Assembly (NCBI GenBank): GCA_944389945.1
Contig: CALXOF010000001.1
Location: 129,016-193,015 of the forward strand
From: an uncultured Kiritimatiellota bacterium
GTDB lineage: Bacteria > Verrucomicrobiota > Kiritimatiellia > RFP12 > DVOR01
Direction: 5' to 3'
Length of the DNA: 64,000 bases
The translations under genes were made by a program, and so were the position numbers. Within the stretch, counting starts at the first letter, position 1, and every line of letters starts with the position of its first letter. Below are positions 16,597 through 25,757 of the stretch, one piece after another. The notes under the pieces are model-generated. The model did no database searches, was not told the origin of the DNA, and saw nothing but the letters and a program-made list of their open reading frames with translations.

Positions 16597-18516
16597 ATGG
16601 TTTCGAGGCGCGGATTTTTGGGGATGTTGGGGCTTGGCGCGGGGGCGCTGGCGGTGCGTCCGCTGATGGGGCAGGAAACGGCGTCGGGCGAAGGGGGCGC
16701 CGGCGCTGCGTCCGGGAAGCGGCCGAACATTGTCCTCTTCCTGGTGGACGACATGGGGTGGCAGGACACCTCGGTGCCTTTCTATTATAGGAATGGCCAA
16801 GCGGTGGTGACGCGCCTGAACAAACGTTACGGCCACGGGAAGGATGAGACTTACCAGAACCAGAACGAGCGGCGCACGCCGAACATGGAGCGTCTGGCGG
16901 CGCAGGGCATGGTCTTCTCCAACGCCTACGCCTGCGCGGTGTGCTCGCCTTCGCGGTGCTCGCTGATGAGCGGGATGAACGCGGCGCGCCATCGGGTGAC
17001 GGATTGGACGCTGGGGGTGAACCAGGCGAACCGCTTCACGTCGGCCGGCGAGGGGTTGTACCCGCCGCGCTGGGCGGCGAACGGCCTGCAGCCGCCGGGG
17101 ACGACGGCGCAGGGTCACTGCCAGCCGCCGTGGTGCCAGGACGCGAGCGGGAAGTACTATCAGCCGGAGATGACGGCCGACCCCGCCCAAGGCGCGGTGG
17201 CGTACAACATGACGATGCCCTTCATGAACGCGCTCACCTTCCCGCAGGTGCTGCAGGGCGCGGGTTACCACACTATTCACGTGGGCAAGGCGCACTGGGG
17301 CAGCGGCAACGGGCCTTACAACAGCCAGACCAAGAAGGTGGCCTCGCCGGGGGCCGACCCGCGCGCCTTCGGCTTCGACGTGAACATCGCCGGGTGCGAG
17401 GTCGGCGGCCCGAACAACTACCGCGGCGACTCGGGCTATGGCAACCTCTCGGGCGGCAACCAGTTCATGACGCCGGGTCTGGACGAGAACAATTACTACG
17501 GCGGCAACGTCTTCCTGACCGACGCGCTCACCGACATGGCGCTCAAGGAACTGCAGCGGTATCATGACCTGCAGACCGGCAAGCCCTTCTATCTCTACAT
17601 GGCGCACTATGCCATCCACTCGCCCTTGGGCAACGGTACCACCTGGGATCACACGCGCTCGGCCAGCGAGGCCCTCGACGGCGACACGATGAACCCCAAC
17701 CCGAACGACGCGCTGAACTGGAACGCGACCGAGCGCAACTACGGCACGCTCATCAAGGGTATGGACGATTCGCTCGGGCTGCTCCTGGACTGGCTGGAGA
17801 AAAACGGCGAGCTGGAGAACACCCTCTTCGTCTTCATGGCCGACAACGGCGGGCTCTCCGTCTCGGGGCGCCTGGCGAACGCGAACGCCCCCGCCCGCGC
17901 CGGCAAAGGCTCGTGCTACGAGGGTGGCACGCGCGAGCCGCTCATCGCCGTCTGGCCCGGGAAGATTGCGCCCGGGAGCGTCAGCTACGAGCCCGTCATC
18001 ATTGAGGACTTCTATCCCACCCTCCTCGCGGCGGCGGGCGTGGACGTGCCTGTGCAGGAGGCGTTGGCGACGACGGATTACGAGGGCGAGACCATCAAGC
18101 AGGTCATCGACGGCGAGAGCTTCCTGCCCGTGCTCCTCGGCGAGCGGGCGACCGTGCGCGCGGATGGCGCGGCGCGCCCCCTGCTCTGGCATTACCCCAA
18201 CAAGTGGGGCGAGGGGCCCAACGGCAAGGCCTACAACTTCTACTCCGCCCTGCGCTTGGGCCGGTGGAAGCTCATCTATCAGCATAGCGACCGCACCTTC
18301 GAGCTGTACGACCTGGAGGAGGACATCTCCGAGAGCCGTAACCTCGCCGCGCACCTCCCCGCCAAGGTGGAGGAACTTCGCAAGATAATGGGCAACCTGC
18401 TCCGCGACCGTGGGGCGCAGATGCCGCACGTCGGCAGCGCCAACGGCGAGTCCGTGCCCTGGCCGGATGAGACGCCGATCAACGTCGTCGGCGGCGGCTT
18501 GACCCTCCGCAACTGA
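16597..18516 (+). CDS. Exported Cys-type sulfatase
   Basis: 639 residues. It hydrolyses sulfate esters, probably on sulfated glycans such as mucin or glycosaminoglycans; the substrate cannot be read from sequence. MVSRRGFLGMLGLGAGAL is a twin-arginine signal. Metal ligands D51-D52 lie in FLVDDMGWQD, the formylglycine precursor is C116 in CSPSR, HVGKAHWG (228-235) gives Lys and His, and ADNGG gives D416-N417. Cys in C-x-P-S-R requires an anaerobic or FGE-type maturase encoded elsewhere. The ATG at 16597 has GGAAAGGAAGG upstream and begins the Tat signal. The next gene starts 12 bases after the stop codon. Confidence 0.92.
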   Translation: MVSRRGFLGMLGLGAGALAVRPLMGQETASGEGGAGAASGKRPNIVLFLVDDMGWQDTSVPFYYRNGQAVVTRLNKRYGHGKDETYQNQNERRTPNMERLAAQGMVFSNAYACAVCSPSRCSLMSGMNAARHRVTDWTLGVNQANRFTSAGEGLYPPRWAANGLQPPGTTAQGHCQPPWCQDASGKYYQPEMTADPAQGAVAYNMTMPFMNALTFPQVLQGAGYHTIHVGKAHWGSGNGPYNSQTKKVASPGADPRAFGFDVNIAGCEVGGPNNYRGDSGYGNLSGGNQFMTPGLDENNYYGGNVFLTDALTDMALKELQRYHDLQTGKPFYLYMAHYAIHSPLGNGTTWDHTRSASEALDGDTMNPNPNDALNWNATERNYGTLIKGMDDSLGLLLDWLEKNGELENTLFVFMADNGGLSVSGRLANANAPARAGKGSCYEGGTREPLIAVWPGKIAPGSVSYEPVIIEDFYPTLLAAAGVDVPVQEALATTDYEGETIKQVIDGESFLPVLLGERATVRADGAARPLLWHYPNKWGEGPNGKAYNFYSALRLGRWKLIYQHSDRTFELYDLEEDISESRNLAAHLPAKVEELRKIMGNLLRDRGAQMPHVGSANGESVPWPDETPINVVGGGLTLRN

Positions 18517-18528
18517 AAGGAGTCCGCC

Positions 18529-19836
18529 ATGCGCATTGCCCTCTTGCTTGCGGCCCTTTGCCCCCTCGCCGCCTTCGCCCAAACCCAGATGGAGCCCCTC
18601 ACGCCTGTCTTCGTGACCTTCCACAACTCCGCCCAGACGCTGACGGAACGGTGGTGGAAGGGCGGCGGTTCCTACACCTGGAACGCCGTCAACGAGAAAG
18701 GCTCCACGAACCTGCTCGACGGCTCCGGCAACGCCAGCGGACTCTCGCTGACCTGCAACGGCACCCTCTGCGGCGACGCCGGGCGGCTGACCGTGGAGCA
18801 GTACGCCGACCGCGCGAAGGACTTCCCCAAGGGCGTCACCACGGGCGACAACGGCTGGGTGCTGAACGGGAACGGCGGCTGTTCCTTCACCCTCTCCGGG
18901 CTGGACGCGCAGGCCGCCTACACGCTCTACGTCCTCGCCGGGCGCGGAAACACCTGGGTGAACGCTGATAGTACCTATTCCGTCGATGGCGCGACGCTCG
19001 CCTATGCCGAGAATGCGTCGGGCGATGCCGACCTGACGCAGAACACCTCAAGTGGCAACTGGCTCGTCTTCGCCGTCACCTTCACGGGACGCACGTCCGT
19101 CACTGTCTCCGCCAACGGTGGCGATGGCAACTTCAACGCCTTCGCATTGGAGGGGACGGCCGCGCCGCGTTGGCACTGGACGAACCCCGAGGGCGGGAAG
19201 TGGTCGGCTGAAGCCAACTGGGCGAACACAGAGGTTGGCGGCGACCCCTGGCTCCGGGATTTGGAGGGCGCCGAGGGACCGGTGGAGATTGCGTATGACG
19301 CCGACCCCGAGCCGGGGATTATTCGTTACGACGCCGGCTCCACGGCCTATGTGCTCACGGCGGGCGCGTTCGGCGCGGCCTTCGTGGACGGCGAGGTCGC
19401 CAAGGACGGCACGGGCACGGTGACGCTCACGTCCGAGAAGACCACTGCGGATTTCTTCGTGACGGAAGGGTCCCTGCAGGTGAACGGCGCTGCCGGGACG
19501 GTGACGGTCGCCGTCGGCGCGGCCATCGGCGGCCAGGGCAAGGTTATCCGGATTGTCTTCCAAGACGGCGCGATTCTGGATGCCGCCGCGGGGACCTTGA
19601 CGGCGGATTCGGTCGCCGCCGCAGTCCCGACGTTGTTGGGCAATTCTCTGCCGGATGGCGCGACACTCGCGGCCACGGCCACAGTGACCGTCCGCAACGC
19701 CAAGGAAGGCCTCGTCCTCTCCTGCGCATCCATCCCGGATGGCCTGACCTTCGTCACCGAAAGCGGCACGCTTGAAGTCAAGGACGGGGGCTTGCATTAC
19801 GTCCCCGCCCCGGGCTACCGCCTCTCCCTCCGCTGA
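18529..19836 (+). CDS. Exported beta-rich protein of unknown function
   Basis: 435 residues. A clear signal peptide (1-18, ending AFA) is followed by Thr/Gly/Ala-rich repetitive beta sequence, including WTNPEGGKWSAEANW (about 213-227) and alternating hydrophobic strands, like autotransporter-type passenger repeats. There is no C-terminal barrel or PEP-CTERM anchor. AAAGGAG precedes the ATG and the gap to the sulfatase is 12 bases, so the two are co-transcribed. It may bind the sulfatase substrate, but that is a guess from position. Confidence 0.75.
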   Translation: MRIALLLAALCPLAAFAQTQMEPLTPVFVTFHNSAQTLTERWWKGGGSYTWNAVNEKGSTNLLDGSGNASGLSLTCNGTLCGDAGRLTVEQYADRAKDFPKGVTTGDNGWVLNGNGGCSFTLSGLDAQAAYTLYVLAGRGNTWVNADSTYSVDGATLAYAENASGDADLTQNTSSGNWLVFAVTFTGRTSVTVSANGGDGNFNAFALEGTAAPRWHWTNPEGGKWSAEANWANTEVGGDPWLRDLEGAEGPVEIAYDADPEPGIIRYDAGSTAYVLTAGAFGAAFVDGEVAKDGTGTVTLTSEKTTADFFVTEGSLQVNGAAGTVTVAVGAAIGGQGKVIRIVFQDGAILDAAAGTLTADSVAAAVPTLLGNSLPDGATLAATATVTVRNAKEGLVLSCASIPDGLTFVTESGTLEVKDGGLHYVPAPGYRLSLR

Positions 19837-20012
19837 TCGTCAAAGTTTTCCACAAAGACACAAAAAGAACGTAAGGGTCTGGGCATTTCACCGTTCGGCG
19901 CGTTGCGCCTCACTACCGTGCCCATCCCTTACGTCTCTGTTGTTTTTCGGGAACTCCATCCGTCGCCCCGTAGGGGCGTTCTGTTTTCTGTTTTCCGTTC
20001 TCCGTTCTCCAG
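19837..20012. repeat. Dispersed-repeat block before the M3 peptidase
   Basis: Contains a CCACAAAGACACAAAAAG-like piece, a segment shared reversed with 33772-33800 (ACCGTGCCCATCCC), and a forward GTTCTCCGTT-family copy (19957-20012) directly abutting the peptidase promoter. Confidence 0.8.
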
Positions 20013-20020
20013 AGAGTCGG

Positions 20021-20034
20021 TATTATGCTATGAT
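20021..20034 (+). promoter_or_regulatory. -10 region of the M3 peptidase operon
   Basis: TATTAT (20021-20026) and TATGAT (20029-20034) are alternative -10 boxes. Any -35 would lie inside the GTTCTCCGTT repeat immediately upstream. Confidence 0.45.
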
Positions 20035-20052
20035 AATAAGAAAGGAGTCGTT

Positions 20053-22041
20053 ATGAAGCAGAATCCCTTTCTTGATTACAGCTGGATGCCGAAGTATGAC
20101 GCGATGACGCCGGAGCTGTGCGACGCGGCGATGGCGGAGGCGTTGCCGGCGGCGGCACGGGCCCTTGAGGGCGTGGAGAAGCGTCTGGATGTGTCGTGGG
20201 AGGGATTGGTGGTCGCGCCGGCGCTGGCGGTGCGCGCGCCCTTTGAGGCGTGGGCCGCCCTCTGCCATCTGACGAGCGTGGTGAACAGCCCGGACTGGCG
20301 CGCGCAGGAGGAGAAGTGGCAGCCGCAGATCATCGCGTTGGCGCAGCGGGCCTCGCAGAGCAAGCCGCTCTATGAGGGGCTGATGGCGTTGCGGGAGGGG
20401 GATGGGTTGGAGCCGTGGCAACGGCACGTGGTGGAGCGTCAGCTCCTTGCGATGCGCCAGTCGGGCGTGGGGTTGCCCGCGCCGCAGCGGCGCAAGTTGA
20501 ACGCGGTGCAGACGAAGTTGGCCAAGCTCTCGATGGCCTTCTCCAACAATGTGCTGGACGCCGAGCGCGAGGCCAAGGTGGTGGTGGCGCCGGAAGAGGC
20601 GGCGGGCATCCCGGCGGACTTGTTGCAGGGCAAGGGCCCGTGGACGCTGGGCGTGGACTTCGCGACCTATGACGCGGTGATGCGCCACGCGGACTCCGCG
20701 GACGTGCGGGAGCGTTTCTGGCGGGCGCGGTCGACGCGCGGCGCCGTGGCGCCTCACGACAACACGAAGTTGATTGACAAGATTCTGGAGCTGCGCCGTC
20801 AGGAGGCCGAGCTGTTGGGGTACGCCGATTACGCACACCTCTCCACCGCCGCGAAGATGGCCGGCGATCCGCAGACCGTGCTGGACCTGCTCGCGCCGAT
20901 GGCCGAGGTGGGGCGCCCCGCGGCGAAGGCGGAGGACGCCACGCTCGCGGCCTTCGCGAAGGCGCACGGCCACAAGGGCAAACTGATGCCTTGGGACAAG
21001 GGCTATTGGTCGGAGAAGTTGTCGCAGGAGACCTTCGGTTACGACGAGGAGAGCCTGCGGCAGTACTTCCCCATGGAGCGCGTGCTGGAGGGCCTGTTCG
21101 GTCTCATCGAGGACCTCTTCGGCGTGCGCATCGAGCGGCAGAAGGGCGCGTTGCACGCGTGGCACAAGGATGTGCGCTTCTACCGCATCTTCGAGGGCGA
21201 GGCGCTCATCGCGGGCCTCTACGTCGACCCCTATGCCCGCCCGGGCACGAAGAACGGCGGCGCCTGGATGAACGAAATCCGCGGACGCGACTTCGAGACG
21301 CGTGAGCAACTGCCCATCGCGGTGGTCTGCTGTAACCAGAAGCCGCCGCGCGGCAAGGCCCCCGCCACGATGAGTTTCTATGAGATCGCCACGCTCTTCC
21401 ACGAGGTGGGCCACGCCCTGCAGGAGACCCTGACGCGTGTGGATTCGGCCACCTGCGCGGGCATCAGCAATGTGGAGTGGGACGCGGTGGAGATCGCCTC
21501 GCAGTTCCTGGAGCAATTCCCCTACGAGCCGACCCTCCTGCGCGGCCTCTCCTGCCATGTGGAGACGGGCAAGCCTCTGCCGGCGGACCTCGCCAAGCGG
21601 GTCGTCGCCAAGCGCACCTATCGCGCGGGCTCGGCCCTGGTGCGGCAGTTGCTCTTCGCCGAGACGGACCTCGCGCTCCACGCCAAGGGCTTCCCGCGCA
21701 AGGGCGACACGCCTTTGGCGCTCATGCGCCGCCAGGCCAAGCGCCTGTTGCCCACCGCGTTGCACGAGGACGACCGCTTCCTCAACGCCTTCACCCACAT
21801 CTTCGCGGGCGGTTACGCGGCGGGTTACTACTCCTACAAGTGGAGCGAGACCCTCTCCGCGGACATCTATATGCGTTTCCGCGGGGCCACCGCCGCTCAG
21901 CGCCGCAAACTGGGCCGCCGCGTGCGCGAGACGCTCTTCGCCCTGGGCGGGTCCCGTCCCGCCGCGGAGGTCTTCCGTGACCTCATGGGCCGCGACCCCG
22001 ATGCCACCGCCATTCTCAAGCTCGAGGGGCTGGTGGAGTGA
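20053..22041 (+). CDS. M3 family zinc oligopeptidase (oligopeptidase A-like)
   Basis: 662 residues, the usual length for the thimet/oligopeptidase A family. A cytoplasmic zinc peptidase that degrades short peptides. Zinc site: H450-E451-V-G-H454, with the third ligand probably E480 in VEIASQ. Substrate-pocket signatures such as GLYVDPYARPGTKNGGAWM and SYKWSETLSADIY are also present. The ATG at 20053 follows AAAGGAG at 20041-20047; the upstream extension in this frame is translated repeat DNA and is rejected. The YgjP-like gene follows 43 bases later. The last 1,031 bases of this gene are duplicated at 33804-34834. Confidence 0.93.
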   Translation: MKQNPFLDYSWMPKYDAMTPELCDAAMAEALPAAARALEGVEKRLDVSWEGLVVAPALAVRAPFEAWAALCHLTSVVNSPDWRAQEEKWQPQIIALAQRASQSKPLYEGLMALREGDGLEPWQRHVVERQLLAMRQSGVGLPAPQRRKLNAVQTKLAKLSMAFSNNVLDAEREAKVVVAPEEAAGIPADLLQGKGPWTLGVDFATYDAVMRHADSADVRERFWRARSTRGAVAPHDNTKLIDKILELRRQEAELLGYADYAHLSTAAKMAGDPQTVLDLLAPMAEVGRPAAKAEDATLAAFAKAHGHKGKLMPWDKGYWSEKLSQETFGYDEESLRQYFPMERVLEGLFGLIEDLFGVRIERQKGALHAWHKDVRFYRIFEGEALIAGLYVDPYARPGTKNGGAWMNEIRGRDFETREQLPIAVVCCNQKPPRGKAPATMSFYEIATLFHEVGHALQETLTRVDSATCAGISNVEWDAVEIASQFLEQFPYEPTLLRGLSCHVETGKPLPADLAKRVVAKRTYRAGSALVRQLLFAETDLALHAKGFPRKGDTPLALMRRQAKRLLPTALHEDDRFLNAFTHIFAGGYAAGYYSYKWSETLSADIYMRFRGATAAQRRKLGRRVRETLFALGGSRPAAEVFRDLMGRDPDATAILKLEGLVE

Positions 22042-22084
22042 GGCAAAGGGGGGGGGCGCCCCGCGTGGGCGCCCACGTCTCTCA

Positions 22085-22777
22085 ATGTTTAAGGAAGAGC
22101 AATCGCCGGTCGCCGAGTTCCGCGGCTATCGTGTGCGGACCTTTCGGCAGTTGCGCGCCAATCTGGCCGAACGGACCCTGCAAGGGCGCGTCCTCCACTT
22201 CGTGCCGTGGAAAGGCGTGGCGGGGGTCTTCATCCCCGCGCAGGAATATCCCGCCGATGCCGCGGCGCTGGAGGAGGCTTGGGTCGCCGCCGGTTCGCCG
22301 CCCGTTCACCTGCCGGGACCCGGTGAGACGTTGCTCTTTGGACGCGTCCTGCCCGTGCGGACGATGCCCTTCGCCGGCTATGACGACCTGGTGGAGGAGT
22401 CGGACGCGCTGTGCGTGGCCTGCAAACGCGCGCCGGACCCCGAGGACGTGGCCGGACGCGTCGAGGCCTACCGCCGCGCGACCCTGCTGGCACGCGCCAA
22501 CGCCCTGTTGGAAGGGTGGGGGGACCGTCTGACGCGCCGCCCCGCGGACCTGCTTGTCTGGCCGCGTCTCAAGCATCGGACCCTCGGCCAATGCATGCGT
22601 TCCGGCGAGATCCGCCTCAACCCCCGCCTCGCCGACTGGCCCGAGACCATCCTCGAAGAGACCCTCGCCCACGAGGTCACCCACCTCACCCACTTCAACC
22701 ACGCCCCCGCCTTCTGGCGCACCCTTTCCACTCTCCTCCCCGACTGGCTCCCCCGCTCCCTCGTCCACTACTTGTGA
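22085..22777 (+). CDS. YgjP/SprT-like metallopeptidase (DUF45), copy 1
   Basis: 230 residues. The C-terminal zinc site is H196-E-V-T-H200 followed by H206 in FNHAPAFWRTL, the pattern of the YgjP/DUF45 group (HExxH...NHs..FW). The physiological substrate of the group is not established. ATG at 22085; it probably shares the peptidase transcript. The intergenic gap holds nine G (22048-22056) beside a GGGCGCC hairpin. A near-identical second copy is at 34877-35569. Confidence 0.82.
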   Translation: MFKEEQSPVAEFRGYRVRTFRQLRANLAERTLQGRVLHFVPWKGVAGVFIPAQEYPADAAALEEAWVAAGSPPVHLPGPGETLLFGRVLPVRTMPFAGYDDLVEESDALCVACKRAPDPEDVAGRVEAYRRATLLARANALLEGWGDRLTRRPADLLVWPRLKHRTLGQCMRSGEIRLNPRLADWPETILEETLAHEVTHLTHFNHAPAFWRTLSTLLPDWLPRSLVHYL

Positions 22778-23303
22778 CCTTCGGTGGAAGTTTTGTGTCT
22801 GGGGAGGTTTGCTCTCTTTTCGCCGACCTTCTCTGTCGCGTGCTTGTCGCGCGTTCCTGAACCTTCTGCATCTCCTCTATCTCCTGTTGTGCGGACTTAT
22901 TCGTCGCCCCGGAGGACGTTCCGTTTTCCGTTCTCCGGGGCGGTGCGACACCGCCCCATGCACCCTTTCCAAGAACCTGTCATTCGATATTCTTAGATTA
23001 AAGACAGTCCTCTTACCCACCGTAAGATACACCATCTTCCAGGCCTGTCATTTGTGGATCACCTCTACCTTCTCCGCGAGAATATCTCCCACTGCTCCTC
23101 TCCATCTCCCACTGCGTCTTTCCCTTCCGAATCAGCCAAACACACGACAACTTCCCTCGCTTGCCACAACATTCACGACACTACCCCCCGCGCAATTAAC
23201 TTTCAAATTGACGCTACCGCGTTTCGTCAAATGATTTGTCCCTTTTTTGCCACAAGGGGTGGGGTATCGGCAAAAGCGGATTGGGGGGGGGGGATGGGGG
23301 ACT
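22778..23303. repeat. Repeat-filled, gene-free gap before the second transposase
   Basis: Contains a GTTCTCCGTT-family copy (22902-22965) and a roughly 90-bp block (about 22970-23055, from AAGAACCTGTCATT to CATCTTCCAGGCCTGTCATTTG) that recurs reversed at about 45540-45635. A lower-GC stretch follows, then a run of 11 G (23283-23293). The local open frames lack ribosome-binding sites. Confidence 0.75.
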
Positions 23304-23378
23304 TGCCGTGGCGTCTGTCGGGGAGCGTCCCCGTAGGGGCGGCGCGGAGCGCCGAGCGACCCGACAGACGCCACGGCA
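23304..23378. terminator. Large stem-loop downstream of the second transposase
   Basis: Perfect 19-bp arms (23304-23322 and 23360-23378) enclose a 37-base loop that itself holds CGTCCCC/GGGGCG and GGCGC/GCGCC hairpins. It may terminate the minus-strand transposase or mark the element end. Confidence 0.6.
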
Positions 23379-23400
23379 GGGGAAGAAGACTCAGGAGCTG

Positions 23401-24564
23401 TCATCCTTGAAGGGTGGCATCGCGGCGGAGGCGGACCAATGCGCGCGTGATTTGCTCTGTCAGAATGAGTGCGTTGAACGTGGAGAGTCGACGCTTCAAA
23501 GCTGCGCGGTAGCGTAGGCGTAGGCCGGGGTGCTCAAGCAGACGTTGCGCGGGCGTGATGGGTGGGGAGTAGCGACGAGCACATCCTTTCCCGGAGGGAT
23601 GGGGCGCCTTTGAACATAAGGTCATGGTGGGAAGGCAGTAATTGTGATGGCAGGAAATCTTGACGCATTGGTGGTTGAGGGCTTCGGTCTGTGCACGGTT
23701 GTCGTAGCGGCCATAGCCGAAGTTGGCGCGGACAAGACTGTAGTTTCGTTGTTCGACATGGGCGTTGTCGTTCTTCTGGCGAGGCCGGGAACGTTGATAG
23801 GTGTACTCGGGGTGTCGCCGAACAAAGGCAAGCAGGTGGGCGTTCATGAACTCGTTCCCATTGTCAAAGTGGAGGATACGCACTTTGTAGGGGAAGGAGG
23901 CAAGGGCGTCCTCCAGTGCGGCAAAAACGCCTTCAGCCCCTTTGTTCCAGACGCACCGAATTTCAGTCCAGAGGGTGACGCAATCCGTCACGGTGAGAAT
24001 CCAGTGGAAGTTTCCGCTCATATCGCCCCCGCACAACGCGACGGTATCGACCTGCACCTCTCCAGGCTTGCACAGATAGGCCGGGATTGCCTCTCCACTG
24101 ATTTCCGTGGCTAGCGCTTGGGCGGCCGAAGGCGCGCGCGGAGCTTTCCGTTTGACGGTGAATCCGGGCTTCTTTCTAGGCCTTCCGCGCAGGATGCGAT
24201 CCATGGTCGAGGCACTCATCCGCCGCAGTCTGTCAGCGATTTCCGGGCGGAGATGGCGTACCTCCCCCAGCTCCTCTACAAAGCGGTCAATGCGCGCCCG
24301 AAGCGCTTTGGTATTGGGGCATCCGGCCCGTTCCCAGAGCTCGATGAGCATATTGCGGACCTCCTCCGAATAGGTTAGTCCGCGCCTGGTTTTTTGGCCG
24401 GTTCTAACCCGGTTCCCACGCAACAACTTCGCTGCATAATCCTTCGAGAAGCCACTCAACGTCACCAGTATGTCCCGGACCTTACGCCTTTCCTCGTTCG
24501 TCTTTTTCGCGCGACAGATTATCACGAGTTTTTCTACATTATCACTAACATCCTGTGTTTTCAT
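23401..24564 (-). CDS. DDE (rve-type) transposase, second element
   Basis: About 387 residues from MKTQDVSDN. N-terminal helix-turn-helix-like region (SKDYAAKLLRGNRV), then an integrase-fold domain with Asp in VQVDTVALCGG, Asp in HFDNGNEF and Glu in NAHVEQRN. All three catalytic residues are present and the frame is open. In-frame starts exist at 24597, 24576 and 24564; the last is chosen because GGAGG lies upstream with usable spacing. No terminal inverted repeats could be identified, so element borders are unknown. It sits at the edge of the AT-rich island. Confidence 0.85.
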   Translation of the reverse strand: MKTQDVSDNVEKLVIICRAKKTNEERRKVRDILVTLSGFSKDYAAKLLRGNRVRTGQKTRRGLTYSEEVRNMLIELWERAGCPNTKALRARIDRFVEELGEVRHLRPEIADRLRRMSASTMDRILRGRPRKKPGFTVKRKAPRAPSAAQALATEISGEAIPAYLCKPGEVQVDTVALCGGDMSGNFHWILTVTDCVTLWTEIRCVWNKGAEGVFAALEDALASFPYKVRILHFDNGNEFMNAHLLAFVRRHPEYTYQRSRPRQKNDNAHVEQRNYSLVRANFGYGRYDNRAQTEALNHQCVKISCHHNYCLPTMTLCSKAPHPSGKGCARRYSPPITPAQRLLEHPGLRLRYRAALKRRLSTFNALILTEQITRALVRLRRDATLQG

Positions 24565-24717
24565 ACTGTTATCCATCCTCCATGAAAAACGGTACATGCA
24601 AATGACGAAACAAGGGAAATCCTACCCCATCGAAGTGCTTCTTTCACTACAAAAAAGGGACTTTATTATGACGAAATGCGCTACACTTTCCATTCACACG
24701 AAAAATAAAATGATGCA

Positions 24718-24744
24718 TTGACAAAATGGGGGGGGTGGTATTCT
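24718..24744 (+). promoter_or_regulatory. Promoter with an 8-G run, upstream of the AT-rich island
   Basis: TTGACA (24718-24723) and TATTCT (24739-24744) are separated by only 15 bases, which include G8 (24728-24735). Two more G would give the optimal 17. TAATAAT just downstream is an alternative -10. Confidence 0.55.
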
Positions 24745-24839
24745 AATAATAGTTCTGTTAACTCTAGAACTTCGCAGGACGATGTTTATGTCCGCGTCGA
24801 CTTGCGATGTGGTGTTAGGACAAGTTAGGAGTTATCGGC

Positions 24840-25046
24840 ATGAATATGTCTGAAAGGATTGGTAAAATTGCCCGAGACAATTGGGATGGACTTATTACGT
24901 TTCGTGAACTGGCCCGTATGATTGGCGTGAATTCTCCATTCCACGCAGGACAGCACGTCAGAAACGCTTGGGACTACTTTAATCGGCGAGGTGATACTCG
25001 TACGTGTTCCGCCATTTCGCGTGTTTTCCGCAGTGAAAAGTGGTAA
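24840..25046 (+). CDS. Small basic protein of unknown function, possible DNA binder
   Basis: 68 residues, family not recognised. The segment ITFRELARMIGVN (about 19-31) looks like a short helix-turn-helix, followed by AWDYFNRRGD and an Arg-rich C-terminus. AGGAG (24827-24831) precedes the ATG. As first gene of the AT-rich island, behind a G-run promoter and followed by a strong hairpin, it is a candidate regulator of the island; that is inference. Confidence 0.6.
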   Translation: MNMSERIGKIARDNWDGLITFRELARMIGVNSPFHAGQHVRNAWDYFNRRGDTRTCSAISRVFRSEKW

Positions 25047-25074
25047 GGTGGGAATACAAAAGAAAATGGAGGCG

Positions 25075-25111
25075 AATCTTTTCGCCAAGCTTGTTGCTTG
25101 GTGAAAAGATT
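25075..25111 (+). terminator. Stem-loop between the first two island genes
   Basis: Arms AATCTTTTCGCCAAGC (25075-25090) and 25096-25111 pair along 16 bases with one G-T pair around TTGTT; a TGTTT tail follows. It could terminate or attenuate read-through from the small gene. Confidence 0.65.
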
Positions 25112-25149
25112 TGTTTAAGAGTTCTGGGCAACAATAAAAGGAGACGAAA

Positions 25150-25719
25150 ATGGCGATTGGGCATGATATGTCAGATGTAGAGCGTTATGTGCGTGCCAAT
25201 TTCCCACAGGAACCTCGTTTCAACAATCGTATTCAAGTACTTGACAATCGAATTCGTGCTATTCTCGATACGTTACCTCGTTCCGAGGATAACTATGTTC
25301 TTCGTAGTACAGTTCAAGCGGAATACAAAAAGAGATGGGGGCAATCTTTGGCAGGAGATATCGCAGCAGCGTTGGGAATGGGGCTTATGGTTGGAATTAC
25401 AACCGCATATTTTCGAGTAAATAAAAGGGCTTTTGACTGTCAAACAATCATGGGGAAAGATGTTGTGCGAGCACAGTATAGGGGAGGAAATTCACAGACC
25501 GGCTTTCCTTCGTGCGTCCCGAAGTATAAACAGCGGCGAAAAGAGATTCCCAGTACGGTTCTTCAAGCTATACGAGATCCACATTCTCGTTTATACGACT
25601 TTCTTCGGAAGAATGGGTATTTGGAGAATAAGAATCTTTTACAAAAATTCAAGGCCGATTATTACAATCCATCCTCTCCTCTTTATAGAGCCCTTCGGGA
25701 ATTGGGTTATGAGTTATGA
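25150..25719 (+). CDS. Island protein with shared C-terminal GY motif, paralogue A
   Basis: 189 residues, family not recognised. The N-terminal part (about 25-115) shares a pattern with the protein at 28233: VLDNxIR, LPRxxDNYV, YKxxxGxSL, AYF, RAFD and YVRAQ or its equivalent. The last 45 residues (SRLYDFLRKNGYL, then YYNPSSPLYRALRELGYEL) match the C-termini of the proteins at 27426 and 28233. No signal peptide or membrane helix. AAAGGAGA precedes the ATG. Low GC and A/T-ending codons contrast with the flanking chromosome, suggesting transfer. The large ankyrin-like gene follows 38 bases later. Confidence 0.75.
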   Translation: MAIGHDMSDVERYVRANFPQEPRFNNRIQVLDNRIRAILDTLPRSEDNYVLRSTVQAEYKKRWGQSLAGDIAAALGMGLMVGITTAYFRVNKRAFDCQTIMGKDVVRAQYRGGNSQTGFPSCVPKYKQRRKEIPSTVLQAIRDPHSRLYDFLRKNGYLENKNLLQKFKADYYNPSSPLYRALRELGYEL

Positions 25720-25757
25720 CCTTGGCAAAGTGAACAACAGTTAAGAAAGGAACGATT

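Noticed and set aside
19903..20052. Longer N-terminus for the M3 peptidase
   Set aside because: The extra 50 codons are translated dispersed repeat, and a strong Shine-Dalgarno precedes the ATG at 20053.
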